A stretch of DNA of 64,000 nt. It comes from Silene latifolia. Lineage: Eukaryota; Streptophyta; Magnoliopsida; Caryophyllales; Caryophyllaceae. Position 1 is the stretch's first letter, and each line of letters opens with the position of its first letter. The notes below the pieces were generated by a model that was not told the DNA's origin, made no database searches, and saw only the letters and a program-made list of their open reading frames with translations. Location of the stretch: NCBI RefSeq assembly GCF_048544455.1, contig NC_133538.1, forward strand, positions 450,629,311 through 450,693,310, read 5' to 3'. Below are positions 31,872 to 43,000 of this stretch, piece by piece. The translations under genes were made by a program, and so were the position numbers.

Positions 31872-34758
31872 CAAGGGTCTTTTTACCGGGAGGAAGATCG
31901 GTCAAATCCCAAGTACCATTATTCTCAAGAGCATTAATCTCATCCTGCATGGCCTTACATCACCCGTCATCTTGAATGGTGATTTTAAAAGATGGCGGCT
32001 CAAGACCTGCAGTTATAGCAGGGATAAAAATTCTATGGCGAGGAGAAAAAGAATTACAGTTAACATAATTCGCTATGGAATAGGGATTACCTGAAGGCGA
32101 TGACGGAGAGGCGGTGAGGTAGGCGAAGATGGACTATTAGCAGTATCAAGAACATATCCCTGGAATTGGGAATTAGGAAATTTAGTCCTATGTCCACGGC
32201 CAAGAATAGAAGGCATGGTGTCATGACTTGTGGTGTCGGGCTCAGAGGAATCGGTGGCAGGTGGGTCAGTCACGGGGGGCGTGGTCGCAGGACCAGTAGC
32301 AGGCGTAAGTGGCTCGGTGGATGGCTCGACAAGAGGCTCGGCTGTAAGCTCCTCAACGGGCTCGGCGGGGTAATTATTACCAAGAAAAGGAAGACCCTCA
32401 GAAGAGCTTGAAGGAGCAGCTAGAGGAAATTGATCCTCATAAAAGATAACATCACGTGAAATGATAAATTTAGCCGTCTCAAGATTGTAAACATTCCAGC
32501 TCTTTGTATTGTGAGCATACCCCAGAAAAATGCAGCGATGACTCCGTGGCGCAAATTTGTCGCCACCAGTTTTTTTATTATGAACGAAACATAAACAACC
32601 GAAGACCCGTAAATTCTTATAAGAAGGTGGCACGCCCAATAAAACCTCATATGGCGTCTTATTATCAAGTAAAGCGGATGGTGTGCGATTAATTAAATAA
32701 GTAGCTATAAGTATGCATTCGTCCCAAAACTTCGTAGGAAGATTACCTTGAAAAAGTAAGGCGCGAGAAACATTGAGTATATGACGATGCTTCCGTTCAA
32801 CACGCCCATTTTGTTGAGGCGTGCCAACGCAAGACTTTTGAAAATGTATGCCATGTTGGAAAAAGTATCCCGCCAAATGATTGAATTCAGTGCCATTGTC
32901 ACTACGAACCATCTTAACCCGCTTAGAAAATTGTGTTTGTACCATGGATAGAAAATTCATAAACATGTGGGTAACTTCAGTTTTATCAAGCAACAAGTAA
33001 ACCCAGACAAAACGTGACCGATCATCAACGATGGTTAAGAAATATTTAGCAGCACAAGAGGAAGGAGTACGATACGGGCCCCATAAGTCACAATGAATTA
33101 AATCAAAAACCTCATTGGCAATATTCTCGCTTAAATCAAAACTATGACGATGCCGTTTAGCAAGATGGCACACATCGCACACCGAGCGTTTATTGGAAGT
33201 AAAAGTACGAGCTAAAGGAATAAATTTAACCACTTGATCACCCGGATGGCCAAGCCAACGATGCCACAAGTCAGCCGTCCCCACCATGCCAGCTGCGTGA
33301 ACCGTGTGTAGCGTGTCCTCCAAGTGAAGAAAATATAGTCCATCCTGCAGCTCACCTGCTCCAATCATCGTCTTTGAGGAACGGTCCTGTATCACACAAG
33401 AGCCTTTAGCAAAGTGTAAAATATAGTCATTGTCCAACGTTAACTGTGAAACTGAGACTAAATTACAAGCCAAAGTCGGAACAAACAAAACCCGACGAAT
33501 TATAAAATTGTATGCAATATGGACTGTCCCCATAATAGTGGCCAGTACTCGCTGCCCATTAGGAAGCCCCACTGGCCGCGGTGGAATAGACTCATGCTCC
33601 ATTAATAAAGTCGAGTCACCTGTAACATGATTAGATGCACCCGTGTTTTCTATCCAATTACTACACGTACCAGATAACCGGTCGGAAGAAGCAACAGAGT
33701 AAGAGGCCACAGAAGGACCACCCGTGGTCACGATATTTGCATGAACAAGCGAACCATCGGCAGGACGCGTGGAACCCGTACCCGAGCTGCCAGTCCCTGG
33801 CCCACTACTTATGCTACGATGAAGATCAGCTAAAGTACGAGGCTGACTGCCCCACCAATAGGGAAATTTGTTTGCTTTGATAAAACAAGAATTAAGATCA
33901 TGGCCATAAATCGTACAATGAGAACAATACAACTTATGACGTTCCAATTTTTCTTTTTCGCATATCGCTTTCCAATCTTCAGGAGTACGATTCACTCCCG
34001 GAACGGCATAAGCAACGATAGCAGGGACATCATTATACGGCGAGATCGAACCAAGCAAGCGCTCAACCTGTAACGCCGCATGATATCCATGATTGAGAGT
34101 GGGTAAGGGTTCGAGTTGAAATTGTTGGGTGTGTAAATTACCATACAGTGTACTATCAAGGCCCATAAAAAACTGGTGAAGACGCTCATTGTCGAGACGT
34201 TGTATCACTTTAGTGGAGATGTCGCAGAGACACCGGCCGTATTTACAAGCGAACGGTGGCTCACGAACTGCGAGTGCATCCCATAGGACTTTTAATTTTT
34301 CCATAGTAGGTGGTAACGGACATACCTTTCGTTTGTTTACAATTACCGAGTTCGGTCTTGAGGGCATGAAGGGATGTACCATCAACCACGGCCAAACGCT
34401 CCTCCAAATCCTTCCATAAGGTGGCTGCTTCTTCGACATAAGGGACACTCTCGAGGACAGTCGGGTCAATTGTATTTCGAAGCCACTGAACAATGGTGCA
34501 ATTGAAGACCTCCCATTGTTCAAGCATGAGTTTTTCAGTTGGTTTTTCAACGGTACCATCGCAAAAGCCAAATTTTCGACGAGACTTAAGTGACATACGC
34601 ATAGACCGACTCCAATCCTCGTAATTGGTACTCGTTAATTGGACCTGAGAAATTTTTATGCCAGGTATATCCCCATTTCCGAGAAAAAAGGAGAAAAGAG
34701 GATCAATTTTTAGTGTTTTGTCTGATCCGGAATTAGCTGGGATGTCGTCAATCGCCAT
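31872..34758 (-). pseudogene. Copia gag, protease and integrase of the short-LTR element
   Basis: Gag starts MAIDDIPANSGSDKTLK at 34758 and has LTSTNYEDWSRSMRMSLKSR. A one-base insertion in the A run near 34290 shifts the frame, which continues with LWDALAV and RLHQFFMGLDSTLYGNL. Zinc knuckle: CSHCTIYGHDLNSC. Protease reads WIENTGASNHVTG, so the catalytic Asp of DTG is Asn. Integrase: HRWLGHP, CDVC, CDLWGPY, RSDNGTEF and GRVERKH, so D, D and E are present. It runs through LGVPPSYKNLRVFGCLC to a P/T-rich linker and to PPGKKTLGC, where the Athila insertion cuts the frame. The RT part resumes at 21083. Confidence 0.88.
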
Positions 34759-34779
34759 TGTAAAAGGAGACTGACGGCG

Positions 34780-34801
34780 TTTTTTTTTTTTTTTTTTTTT
34801 T
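34780..34801. repeat. T22 run in the copia leader
   Basis: A run of 22 T (A on the element's strand) between PBS and gag start. Confidence 0.9.
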
Positions 34802-34819
34802 GGGTGATGTATTAGGGTT

Positions 34820-34831
34820 GGCTCGATACCA
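34820..34831 (-). other. PBS of the short-LTR copia element
   Basis: Minus strand TGGTATCGAGCC abuts the LTR end CCAACA. It is a variant of the initiator-Met primer site used by many plant copia elements. Confidence 0.8.
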
Positions 34832-34994
34832 TGTTGGATTGGTGGAAACGGAATTATATATTTCTCATCAGCAATTGCCAAGCTTATATAATACAAGGGT
34901 TCCTATATATTAGGAAGACCATATCAAACAGTTATGGAATATATTACGATAATAATAGTACGATATTATGCTAATCATGATATTATGCGTAATA
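34832..34994 (-). repeat. 5' LTR of the short-LTR copia element
   Basis: 163 bp, pair of 19526-19687. It ends at the GCATC duplication. On the minus strand TATTATATAAG is a possible TATA box. Confidence 0.85.
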
Positions 34995-37742
34995 GCATCC
35001 CTTATTTCATATAAAACAAGCCGCAATATCCCTCGATGCAAAAACAGCCGCTGCAGTTGCGGTTTCGCATCATCAAGTTCGAGGGCTTAGTTCTCTTCAC
35101 TCGGGTTGACCCATTTGAAACCGAGACTTCCGGGAGGTAGCTCTTGTTATCTAGAACCGTTTTATGGTGGTTGTTTTTCAAGATAAGCGTGTTTGATCAA
35201 TCAAGATTGCATTGTTCGTTCCAGTCGTTGTTTCGTACCTGTTTTGAGTACCCAACTTCAAACCCTTATATCTCCTTCGTTTCTAAGCCGATTTGGGTGA
35301 TTTTTGCATCGTTTTCTTCTTCTCTCTGCGCTCCTTGCTGTGGTGTAAGTGGCTTCACATATTTTGCCTTTTACCGCCCTATCTTTAGAAACGTGGGCTG
35401 CTTATGTTGTTTTTCGTGTTTTCGCATGAAACAAACTTGGATGTTTTGGAGGCTGCTTTCTCTGACATAGGCGGGTCGGTTGAGGATTAACATTAATAAG
35501 GTAACTTCGACGTTACTCGGTATTATGCGTTATTATGTTGTAGTTGTATGTACTAGAAACGTATTTGAGATGTTGTGAAAAATTACTGTTGGCTGTGACG
35601 ATTTTGCTATATATATATATATATTTGTCGTTGATGATTTTTATCTATGACATGTTATTTATAAAAAATTGTATTATATGGTTCATAAAATTTAATACTG
35701 GCCGAGACGTAATTATTATTGTTGCATTTCAGTTTTTATTTTATTTTTCTGTTTTCAGTATAGTCACTTGTTAAAAATTGCGGTTTTCACTATTTTTCGT
35801 CTTATCGAAATAAATACCGTATGCTTGTGGATATTTGACTAAATTCAAAAAAATTGATTTTTCTCGTAATTTTATCTCACAAAATTGGTATTTATGTTGA
35901 AGAATAATTATATGAATTTTTCGTGATTTTTAATGGACCGATTTGGTAACGGAATGAAATATTCGTTCTACGCGATCAAAATAGCATTTTTGACTAAAAT
36001 ATTAAATCTGGAAAATTTAGGTTGAAAAATATATTTTTAAGGTTGATTACATATTCTGGAATGATATTATAGTTTTCGAAATTTTATACTGCCTTCAACT
36101 AATTCTTACTGATTTTATCACTTTTGCGACAAAACGGGTTTTTTACTAGTTTTTGTTGCGAAACAAATCCTAAAAATAGTTATGGCTAGTTTTTATGAAA
36201 GTTTGACAATATGGACTTGATTTAAGATGTTTACATTTGAAATTATGGAACTAAACCATGTGTTTCGTATTTTTGATTGATTATAAAGTATAGCGAAACA
36301 GTTCGTAAATTCTACTGAATCTAACAGTCTGTTCGTAAAAATTATATCGCCTGTTTTTATTTTGAATTTACGTTTGTTAAGAATAAATTATTTATGAAAG
36401 GTTCGCCTGTAAACTGCGAATCTGTCATCAATCAAAAGAATAATTCGTAAATTGACTTTCCCTTATTATCCAGTGGCTAATGTTTTTCCAACATAAACTT
36501 TGGAATATCTAGTTATGTTTAGAATTTTACTTTGCCTTAAAACGTTTTCTTAAAGTCGTTTTATAAACTGAAACTTTCTGAATATTGTTTTCTGTCAACT
36601 TTTAGAAATGAATTTTTAAACCCCTGATACTTTCGTCTTTTGAAGTTAGTTATTAAATGAAAGTTGTAGGTAAGAGCTACTAGAAACCAAGAAAAGTGGT
36701 CTTGCATCATTTCAATTTTTTTGTATTTAATTATAAATTTTACATTACTGCTGCCCTATTTTTAACATTAAATCATTGGCTTATTATAAGCTTTAGTACA
36801 GTAACTTTACTAATTCGTAACCTTGAATTTATTTTATACTTTTCAAAGTGAAGTCTAAGCTTCCTATTTTGAAGAAATAAAAGTGTAGTTCACTTACGAA
36901 CATTTGAATAATATAAATGAATAATATATTATCCTTGGGATATTTTGAGTTTGGAATAATTAAAGTCAGGGCAAAGAATAATAAACTAAGGTATACGGGT
37001 TCTTATACAGCTATATGATTGGGTATCCTAGGGGCGGTACAGATTGTTGTAGAGTCATGTACATGTACTTAAACTAGGACTTCGCACTGCATGGTAAGAC
37101 GTGTCCTATTATAGCTTGTTGTCTAGTGAGTGGACTTGGAGTTGGTCACCTTTGCGTGACACTGGATTCCCAAAACTAGTGTAAGATGTTGCGGTATCAA
37201 GGAGTATAGCTCAAGTGAAAATCTAGCCTGAACTATATTATTTCCATTCTGTCATTTGAGGAATTTCGCTTTTAAGCATGGAGCACGTTTATCTTAAGCG
37301 TGAGTTTGGTAATTTATTTTTGTTACATATGTTTTGATATTTCAATCTATTTTTGATATATTATTGCTGCTGTAACATTTATATCATGTGATATGGCTTG
37401 GAGGACGTCGAGTTACTCCCCACTGATTGTTGCTGTTATGTTTATAACATGACAGGTGTAAGCTTTGCTGGGGATTTCTGTGTGAGCTAGCGAGTAGTTT
37501 GCAGATCCAACTCTGTTTTTCTGCTTTCTTTTATGGTTTTTAGTTTGAACACTTTGAGGAATTTTATTTTCGCCCTTTTTATGAAAGTGGCAATTGTTTA
37601 GACTTGACCATTTGTTTATTTTATCTTTGAGAATTCTTTTCATTCTCTATTTATAACAGAGCGAACTTTTATCTTTGTGTATTTAATCCCATTCGACAGT
37701 GTTTTCGCCACTGTTTTGCACTACATTTTATAGGGGATTACA

Positions 37743-38791
37743 ATTGTGCTAATGGGTAATATTTTTAGATTATTTTTTTATTAAGTCAAATCTAGAGGCT
37801 AAGATTAATTCATGGCCCTTAGATCGAACTAGATGGTCCAATTCTTGCCAAAAAACTGGAGAGAATCCTTCCTCTTTCTGGGGTGGCCTGTGTTGATCCA
37901 TATGATATTTCCGATCATATGGGGAAACCGAGATAGTGACATCTCCCGATTTCCCTACCTCGGGAAACCGAGATGGTGACATCTCCCGATTACCTTGGTC
38001 GCCCAGATTGTATCTCGACTGACCACCAATTTCTTGTAAACTTCTGATTCATTAATAATAGTTTGCGTTTTTTTAATAATAATAATAATAGTAATAATAA
38101 TAAGAAGAAGAACTTCTGCAAAAAAAAACGATAATAATAATAATATTATTAATAATAATAATATTATTAATAATAATAATATTAATAATAATATATACTT
38201 GGTAGGTTTCCTAACAACTTTTTAAGGTGCCCTACCTTTACTACTATAAATACAAGGGTAGACCTATTCATAAATCACTTTTCACTTTTACAGATATCAC
38301 ACATAAGTTAGAGAGGGAGAGGGAGAATAAGAAGGGAAAAAAAAGGAGAAAGGAATTAGGCAATCGATTTGGGAATTTTGCATCTACTTTTATTGGATTC
38401 GAACTTTTATTTTGTAAGTTGCATTTAATCTTTCTAAGATTCAACTGTTCATCTTTAAGACTTAAATTATAGTAGGATTATTGTAGGAGTCGTGCTTAAT
38501 TACATAAAGATTAGGTTAAACATGATTAGGTTAAAGAAAGAAAGTTACAGCAATTCGGTAAATCTGTAAGTTTTCTTAAACGAATTTTCAGACCGTTTTA
38601 AAGTTGTCATCTTCGAAAACGTAAAGCATAGACTTAGGTTATTTTCAAGTCTAATTTATGCCTCTAAAATTTTGTAGCAATTGGCCTTGTAGATCTTTTA
38701 AAATAAATTCGTTATGAACATGTCGACTGAGAATCCGCAATGCACTAGTAGTCTAAAGTTTATTTCGTAAACCTAATTTATAAATTGAAAC
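37743..38791. other. AT-rich spacer with simple repeats
   Basis: No supported gene. It holds a tandem pair of about 43 bp around GGAAACCGAGATRGTGACATC (37922-37995), a (TAA/TAATAT)n block at 38074-38195, and a TATAAATA at 38245-38252 followed by a purine-rich stretch that may be a leftover LTR promoter. This sequence was continuous with 17866-19016 before the solo LTR's parent inserted. Confidence 0.5.
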
Positions 38792-39032
38792 TGTTGGAGT
38801 ATGTTTCCTCAACAATAGTGCGATCATGTATTTGAATCTCATGATAAAATACATAAGGGATGATACATTATATAGTCAACTGATCAACATTTATCGGTAA
38901 CGATTGGTTGACTAGAGTTTGACGTTACTGTCTTTTGACGGTGGTGATCAGTTGATTCCTTGAGGTCACACCTAAAGGATGGAACCCAAATATTTCTGAT
39001 CAAATGTATTTGATACGGGTTGATCAGTCTCT
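38792..39032 (+). repeat. Copia LTR fragment
   Basis: Begins TGTTGGAGTATGTTTCCTC and shares the order of several blocks with the LTR at 9936-10917, such as TTGACGTTA, TGATCA and GGTCAYACCTAWAGGATG. It breaks off at the (TA)n array. Confidence 0.6.
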
Positions 39033-39094
<62 letters not shown>

Positions 39095-39200
39095 GTTAGG
39101 TTCTTGTAAGTTTTGTTTCTTATGGTGAGTTTGTGTTTGGAAATCTCAGCCACTAGATTATATTAGATATGAAATGGCCAAGATCTAATCTTACCTGTCA
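39033..39200. repeat. (TA)n array with an adjoining dispersed repeat
   Basis: About 60 bp of TA repeats, then GTTAGGTTCTTG and CTTATGGTGAGTTTGTGTTT. A related copy in reverse orientation lies at 54160-54283, also beside (TA)n. A Helitron-like origin is possible but I cannot fix the ends. Confidence 0.5.
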
Positions 39201-39244
39201 TATAAAACCACTGTCAATTACTTATTTTCTCTTTTTTCTAATGT

Positions 39245-40175
39245 TACTCTTTTTTTTTTTACTTTAATTTTTTTATCTCCTTTTTTTTCCTCGTGTTATT
39301 ATGCTGTTATTGTGCTTTTTTTTTACGACTTTGATTTTTTTTTTCTCTCTTATGTTTTTCTCTAATTTTCTCATTATGTTAGCTTTTTTCTTTTTCTTTT
39401 TGTACCAATTTTTTTTTTACTTTAATTTTTTTTACTCTTATTTTTTACCTCGTGTTATTATGCTGTTATTGTGTTTTTTTTTTTACTTTGATTTTTTTTA
39501 CGACTTTGATTTTTTTTCTCTTTTTTTTTTACCACGTGTTATTGTGCTTTTATTGTTATTCCGCTGTTATTGTGATGTTATTCTGCTGTCACTTTGATTT
39601 TTTTTACGACTTTGATTTTTTTTCTTTTTTCTTACCACGTGTTATTGTGATGTCATTCTACTGTTATTCTGCTGTTATTGTGATGTTATTCCGGTGCCAC
39701 TTTGTTTTTTTTAACTACTTTGATTTTTTTACTCTTTTTTTTACCACATGTTATTGTGCTGTTATTCTGGTGTTATTGTGATGTTATACCGGTGCCATTT
39801 TGATTTTTTTTTACGACTTGGTCTTTTTTTTCTTTTTTTTTACCACGTGTTATTGTGCTGTTATTCTACTGTTATTCTGCTGTTATTGTGTTGTTATTCC
39901 GGTGTCACTTTGATTTTTTTACTAATTTGATTTTTTTACTCTTTTCTTTTTTACCGCATGTTATTGTGTTGTTATTCTGGTGTTATTGTGATGTTATTCC
40001 GGTGCCACTTTGATTTTTTTTTACGACTTTGATTTTTTTCTTTTTTTTTACCACGTGTTATTGTGCTGTTATTCTACTATTATTCTGCTGTTATTGTGAT
40101 GTTATTCCGGTGTTACTTTGATTTTTTTTACTACTTTGATTTTTTTTACTCTTTTTTACCACGTGTTATTGTTTG
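39245..40175 (+). repeat. T-rich minisatellite, period about 105 bp
   Basis: Repeated unit with TTTTTTACCACGTGTTATTGTG, several CTGTTATTC triplet-like blocks, CCGGTGCCACTTTGATTTTTTT and ACGACTTTGA. Units start near 39530, 39636, 39740, 39841, 39951, 40049 and 40158, with more diverged copies from 39285. The ORFs here are runs of F, L, V and C from repeat translation and are not genes. Confidence 0.85.
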
Positions 40176-40581
40176 TAAATCAACAACTAGCAAATGCGAA
40201 ATAGCAACTACTTGGAAACACATGATTAGGTTTTAACAGGTGAGCTACTATGTCATCCAAACAAACAAAAAGAGATTATAATCTTAATACTCCGTATTAT
40301 TTATGACAATAACGAAAGAATAGCTTTTTGAGTATTCTTTACCATTACATTTTCTTAAAAACATCATGTTTCTTTCATTCCAATATCATTAACATCTAGC
40401 ATCAACAAAAAGACAGCAGCCAAAGGATTGGCATTTGGCTCTTCCAATACTTCCTTTTCTTCTAGCTAGAGATCCATACAATCTATCTCCTTCTTCAGAT
40501 CATCCGAACTCTCCAAAATATTCACCCAAACTAGCAACACTACCACCGAGAGCTGGAATTAGCACAACGAAAGGAGAGATG
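40176..40581. other. Flank of the Athila element 2 insertion
   Basis: No repeat borders. On the minus strand, joined to 52640 onward, a frame reads FVVLIPALGGSVASLGEYFG and stops near 40500. It could be a 3' exon or the 3' UTR of the gene at 52687-53538. AGATG at 40577-40581 is the left target duplication. Confidence 0.35.
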
Positions 40582-41975
40582 TGACACGCCTAAAATGTCG
40601 CGCTAAAAGACGGCCAAATTAACAATTTATATAACACTAAGCACACTAAGCACACTAATTATAAACTAGTAAGGTAGTAAGCAAAGGATAGAACCCAAGA
40701 GAAGATGGGTTTTGCAATAGTAAAATTAAAAGAGCAATTAGAACAATTGTGAAAAAGTAACAACAATTATGTAAAGGGGGGGGGGGGGGGGGGTTGGTTT
40801 GGTTTTTTTTTAATTGTAACAAGAGCAAGACAAATTCAAACAAGAGTGCAAGGCAAGCAATCAATCAAGAGTTTAAAGATGAAATTAATCAATATTAAGA
40901 GAGACTTAACCCGACCCAAAGTTTGGCACTTTAGTTTACAAAACCCCTCAATCAATCCTTCTAATCAATATTATTGTCCTATTAGTGAGATTAAATCTCC
41001 AAATTCCCTTAATTAGAAGTCAATCACAAGGAAATCACACTTAATAATTGACCCAACTTATCAATTCCTCTAGTGGAAATCACACACATAGATTTATTAA
41101 CAAGAAGATGAAGCAATAGGAATCTAATAAGTGGAATTACTCATAATGAAATCACAATTAATGAGCAATCACAACTTAATCTCTCTAATGTTAATTAAAC
41201 CAAGAAGAAATCACATTCATTAGTCTAATAACAAGTTGTTGCAACATGGAATTACAAGGAAATCACACTTAATAATCCCAACAACAAATAAATTAAGGAA
41301 CTTTGGAAAGATTATGCAACAAGGAAATCACACTTGATCACAATAATCCAACAAGGATTCCAAAATTTAGCATTTAAACAAAAGAGATTAAGAACAATAA
41401 TGATAATTAAGGAAGGATTAAGGAGTCTTACAACCAAAGATTAAGCCTTTGAGTCGGATTAAGAAAGGGAGATTAGTTCTCCATGATTAGATCTAAACCC
41501 AATTCAAAAGATGAAAATATTCCCAAATTACAACTTGATTAATTAAAGTGAAAAAAAGATGCTTAACCTACTTGCAAACATCCTATTTATAGTCTACCGT
41601 AACCTAATAATTATGGGCTTAACAAAGGAAAGGCCCGTAATACAAAACGCCATCAAACCCAGATTTTTCGCACCGTGCGAGTTCTGGTGTATGGAAACTC
41701 GCACGGTGCGAATTTGGTCCTAGAACGCGTCTTTCTTTCGTGCTTCCTTTGATCCTTTGGAAGGCTTTGGCGTGGTATTTCTTCAAGCTTGTTCTTGGCT
41801 CTTCCTTGGACACTTCTTTCGATCTCTTGGCTTCTTAATCTTTACTTGAAATCATGCTAAATGGTGAAGCACATGGAATTGTCTAAATAACGTCAAAAAC
41901 ATCAAAAACCGTCACCAAGTGTTACCAAATGAGCTTTAAATGATGCCAAAACTAGGTAGAAATAGGAGCTCATCA
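40582..41975 (-). repeat. 3' LTR of element 2, 1394 bp
   Basis: Pairs with 51368-52639. It contains a segment of about 120 bp (40665-40800) with a G18 run that the other LTR lacks. The palindrome pair TCGCACCGTGCGAG / CTCGCACGGTGCGA is at 41668-41711. The minus-strand TATA box CTATAAATAGG is at about 41583-41593. Confidence 0.92.
40776..40793. repeat. G18 homopolymer
   Basis: Eighteen G in a row followed by TTGGTTTGG, found only in this LTR copy. It could form a G-quadruplex on the plus strand. Confidence 0.95.
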
Positions 41976-42013
41976 AACACCCCACACTTAGCCCTTTGCT
42001 CGTCCCGAGCAAA
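41976..42013 (-). other. Hairpin plus polypurine tract, element 2
   Basis: On the minus strand TTTGCTCG-GGA-CGAGCAAA (42013-41995) is a perfect 8-bp stem, then GGGCTAAGTGTGGGGTGTT as PPT, then the LTR start TGATGAGC. Position and loop match element 1; the stem differs by a C-G for T-A exchange. Confidence 0.8.
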
Positions 42014-42626
42014 CTAGAGTAAACCCAATCACCACCTAGGCCAAGAAGTATGGGCACTCCTAATTCCCCTCTCTTCATCTCGCTCTCCCTACTTATATCA
42101 TCCCTCGACTAAGCACATGGTCACTTTTCTTCATAGCTTCAACAAGTGAGTAAGTGACCCAAATTCCACCAATTTGAACCTCTCTTCTCTCACTCCCCCT
42201 CCTTATGTCATCCCTCTTCTATGATGATCCTAAGTCCACCAATTCATCCATTCATTCTTTCCCAAAACTCATCACATCTTCCTTATTACTCCCCCTTATC
42301 ACTCCACTTGGTTCATACAAGGCTACCATGGTCATCAAAGCCTCTCCTAACCTATCAATTTGGCAACCTCAAACACCTCCATTCTTCAACACTTCTACAA
42401 CAATTTAACAACTCAACACTCAACAACCAAACACAACCAAACCAATAATGCATAAGACAAGCCAACACAATCCCAACAACAAGTATGCCAAGCACTAGTA
42501 ACAAAGTAAGCTTCCGAATCCCCCTCCTAGCCTTGGCACACTACTATCCTACCCTTCCGGCCTTCTAGAGCTCCGCCACTTATGTCACCAACTCCAAATT
42601 GAAATAGTCATGTATGTGACATGATT
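42014..42626. other. Post-env noncoding region of element 2
   Basis: On the plus strand C- and T-rich with poly-C/T blocks; purine-rich on the element's strand. No ORF I can support. Confidence 0.5.
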
Positions 42627-42685
42627 TCAAGGCTTCAAAGAGGTCACAAGATTTTCCAATTTTTTTTCTACTTCTCTCATTTTGC

Positions 42686-42850
42686 CTAAACCGCCCTTTC
42701 GGGTTTTCGGTTTAGCTCTTTTCCTCACCTCTACTCTCGTGGCTCGCACTCTTTTCTTCATTTTAGCCGGAGCGCCCTTTCGGGTTTTCACTCCGGCCTC
42801 GACCACTTTCCCATTTTTACCTAGGATGCCCTTTCGGGTTTTCATCCTAG
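42686..42850 (-). ncRNA. Three hairpins with a shared GAAA tetraloop tip
   Basis: On the element's strand each unit is outer stem, AAAA, CCC-GAAA-GGG, outer stem. Unit 1 (42850-42821): CTAGGATG / CATCCTAG. Unit 2 (42797-42766): GCCGGAGTG / CGCTCCGGC with one G-U pair. Unit 3 (42715-42686): CTAAACCG / CGGTTTAG. Tips are identical, stems differ but stay complementary, and AAAATG follows each stem. One frame across it gives repeated KTRKG peptides, so a coding origin is possible. Called as a structured RNA candidate, not a known family. Confidence 0.6.
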
Positions 42851-42937
42851 CCGGGTTTTTTTTTCTTTTTTTTTTTTTAAATGAAATACAATGTATGGAA
42901 TTGAATATATTACAATATATACATGATACCAACTCAT

Positions 42938-42977
42938 GCCCACCCCACACTTAAATCTTCACTTTGTCCCCAAAGTG
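42938..42977 (-). repeat. Internal copy of the hairpin-PPT module
   Basis: On the minus strand CACTTTG-GGGA-CAAAGTG (42977-42960) is followed by TTTAAGTGTGGGGTGGGC and then ATGAG. The true PPT reads CTAAGTGTGGGGTGTT and then TGATGAG, so part of the PPT-LTR junction is duplicated about 960 bp inside. Confidence 0.7.
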
Positions 42978-43000
42978 TGAGGTGAACACCCTAAACTCAC

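Larger units (their letters stand above)
19526..34994 (-). mobile_element. Copia element with short LTRs, split by Athila-like element 1
   Basis: Short LTRs at 19526-19687 and 34832-34994 share TGTTGGATTGGTGGAAACGG and the rest of their length. The element is flanked by GCATC (19521-19525 and 34995-34999), a 5-bp duplication. PBS, gag, protease, integrase, RT and RNase H lie on the minus strand in copia order. The Athila-like element 21089-31866 interrupts the coding region between integrase and RT. Confidence 0.9.
19017..37742. mobile_element. Solo gypsy LTR, split by nested elements
   Basis: Starts TGTAACACCCGCC at 19017 and ends GGGGATTACA at 37742. Both sides are flanked by ATTGT (19012-19016 and 37743-37747), a 5-bp target duplication. 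With the 15.5-kb copia insertion (19526-34994 plus its duplication) removed, the LTR is about 3.25 kb. No internal region or second LTR is present, so it is a solo LTR left by LTR-LTR recombination. The TGTAACACCC start suits chromovirus gypsy lineages. The parts 19017-19525 and 34995-37742 hold no supported gene, only AT-rich sequence and a short (TA)n at 35611. Confidence 0.75.

Noticed and set aside
39301..39930. Membrane-protein-like ORFs rich in F, L and C
   Set aside because: Repeat translation of the T-rich minisatellite in several frames.
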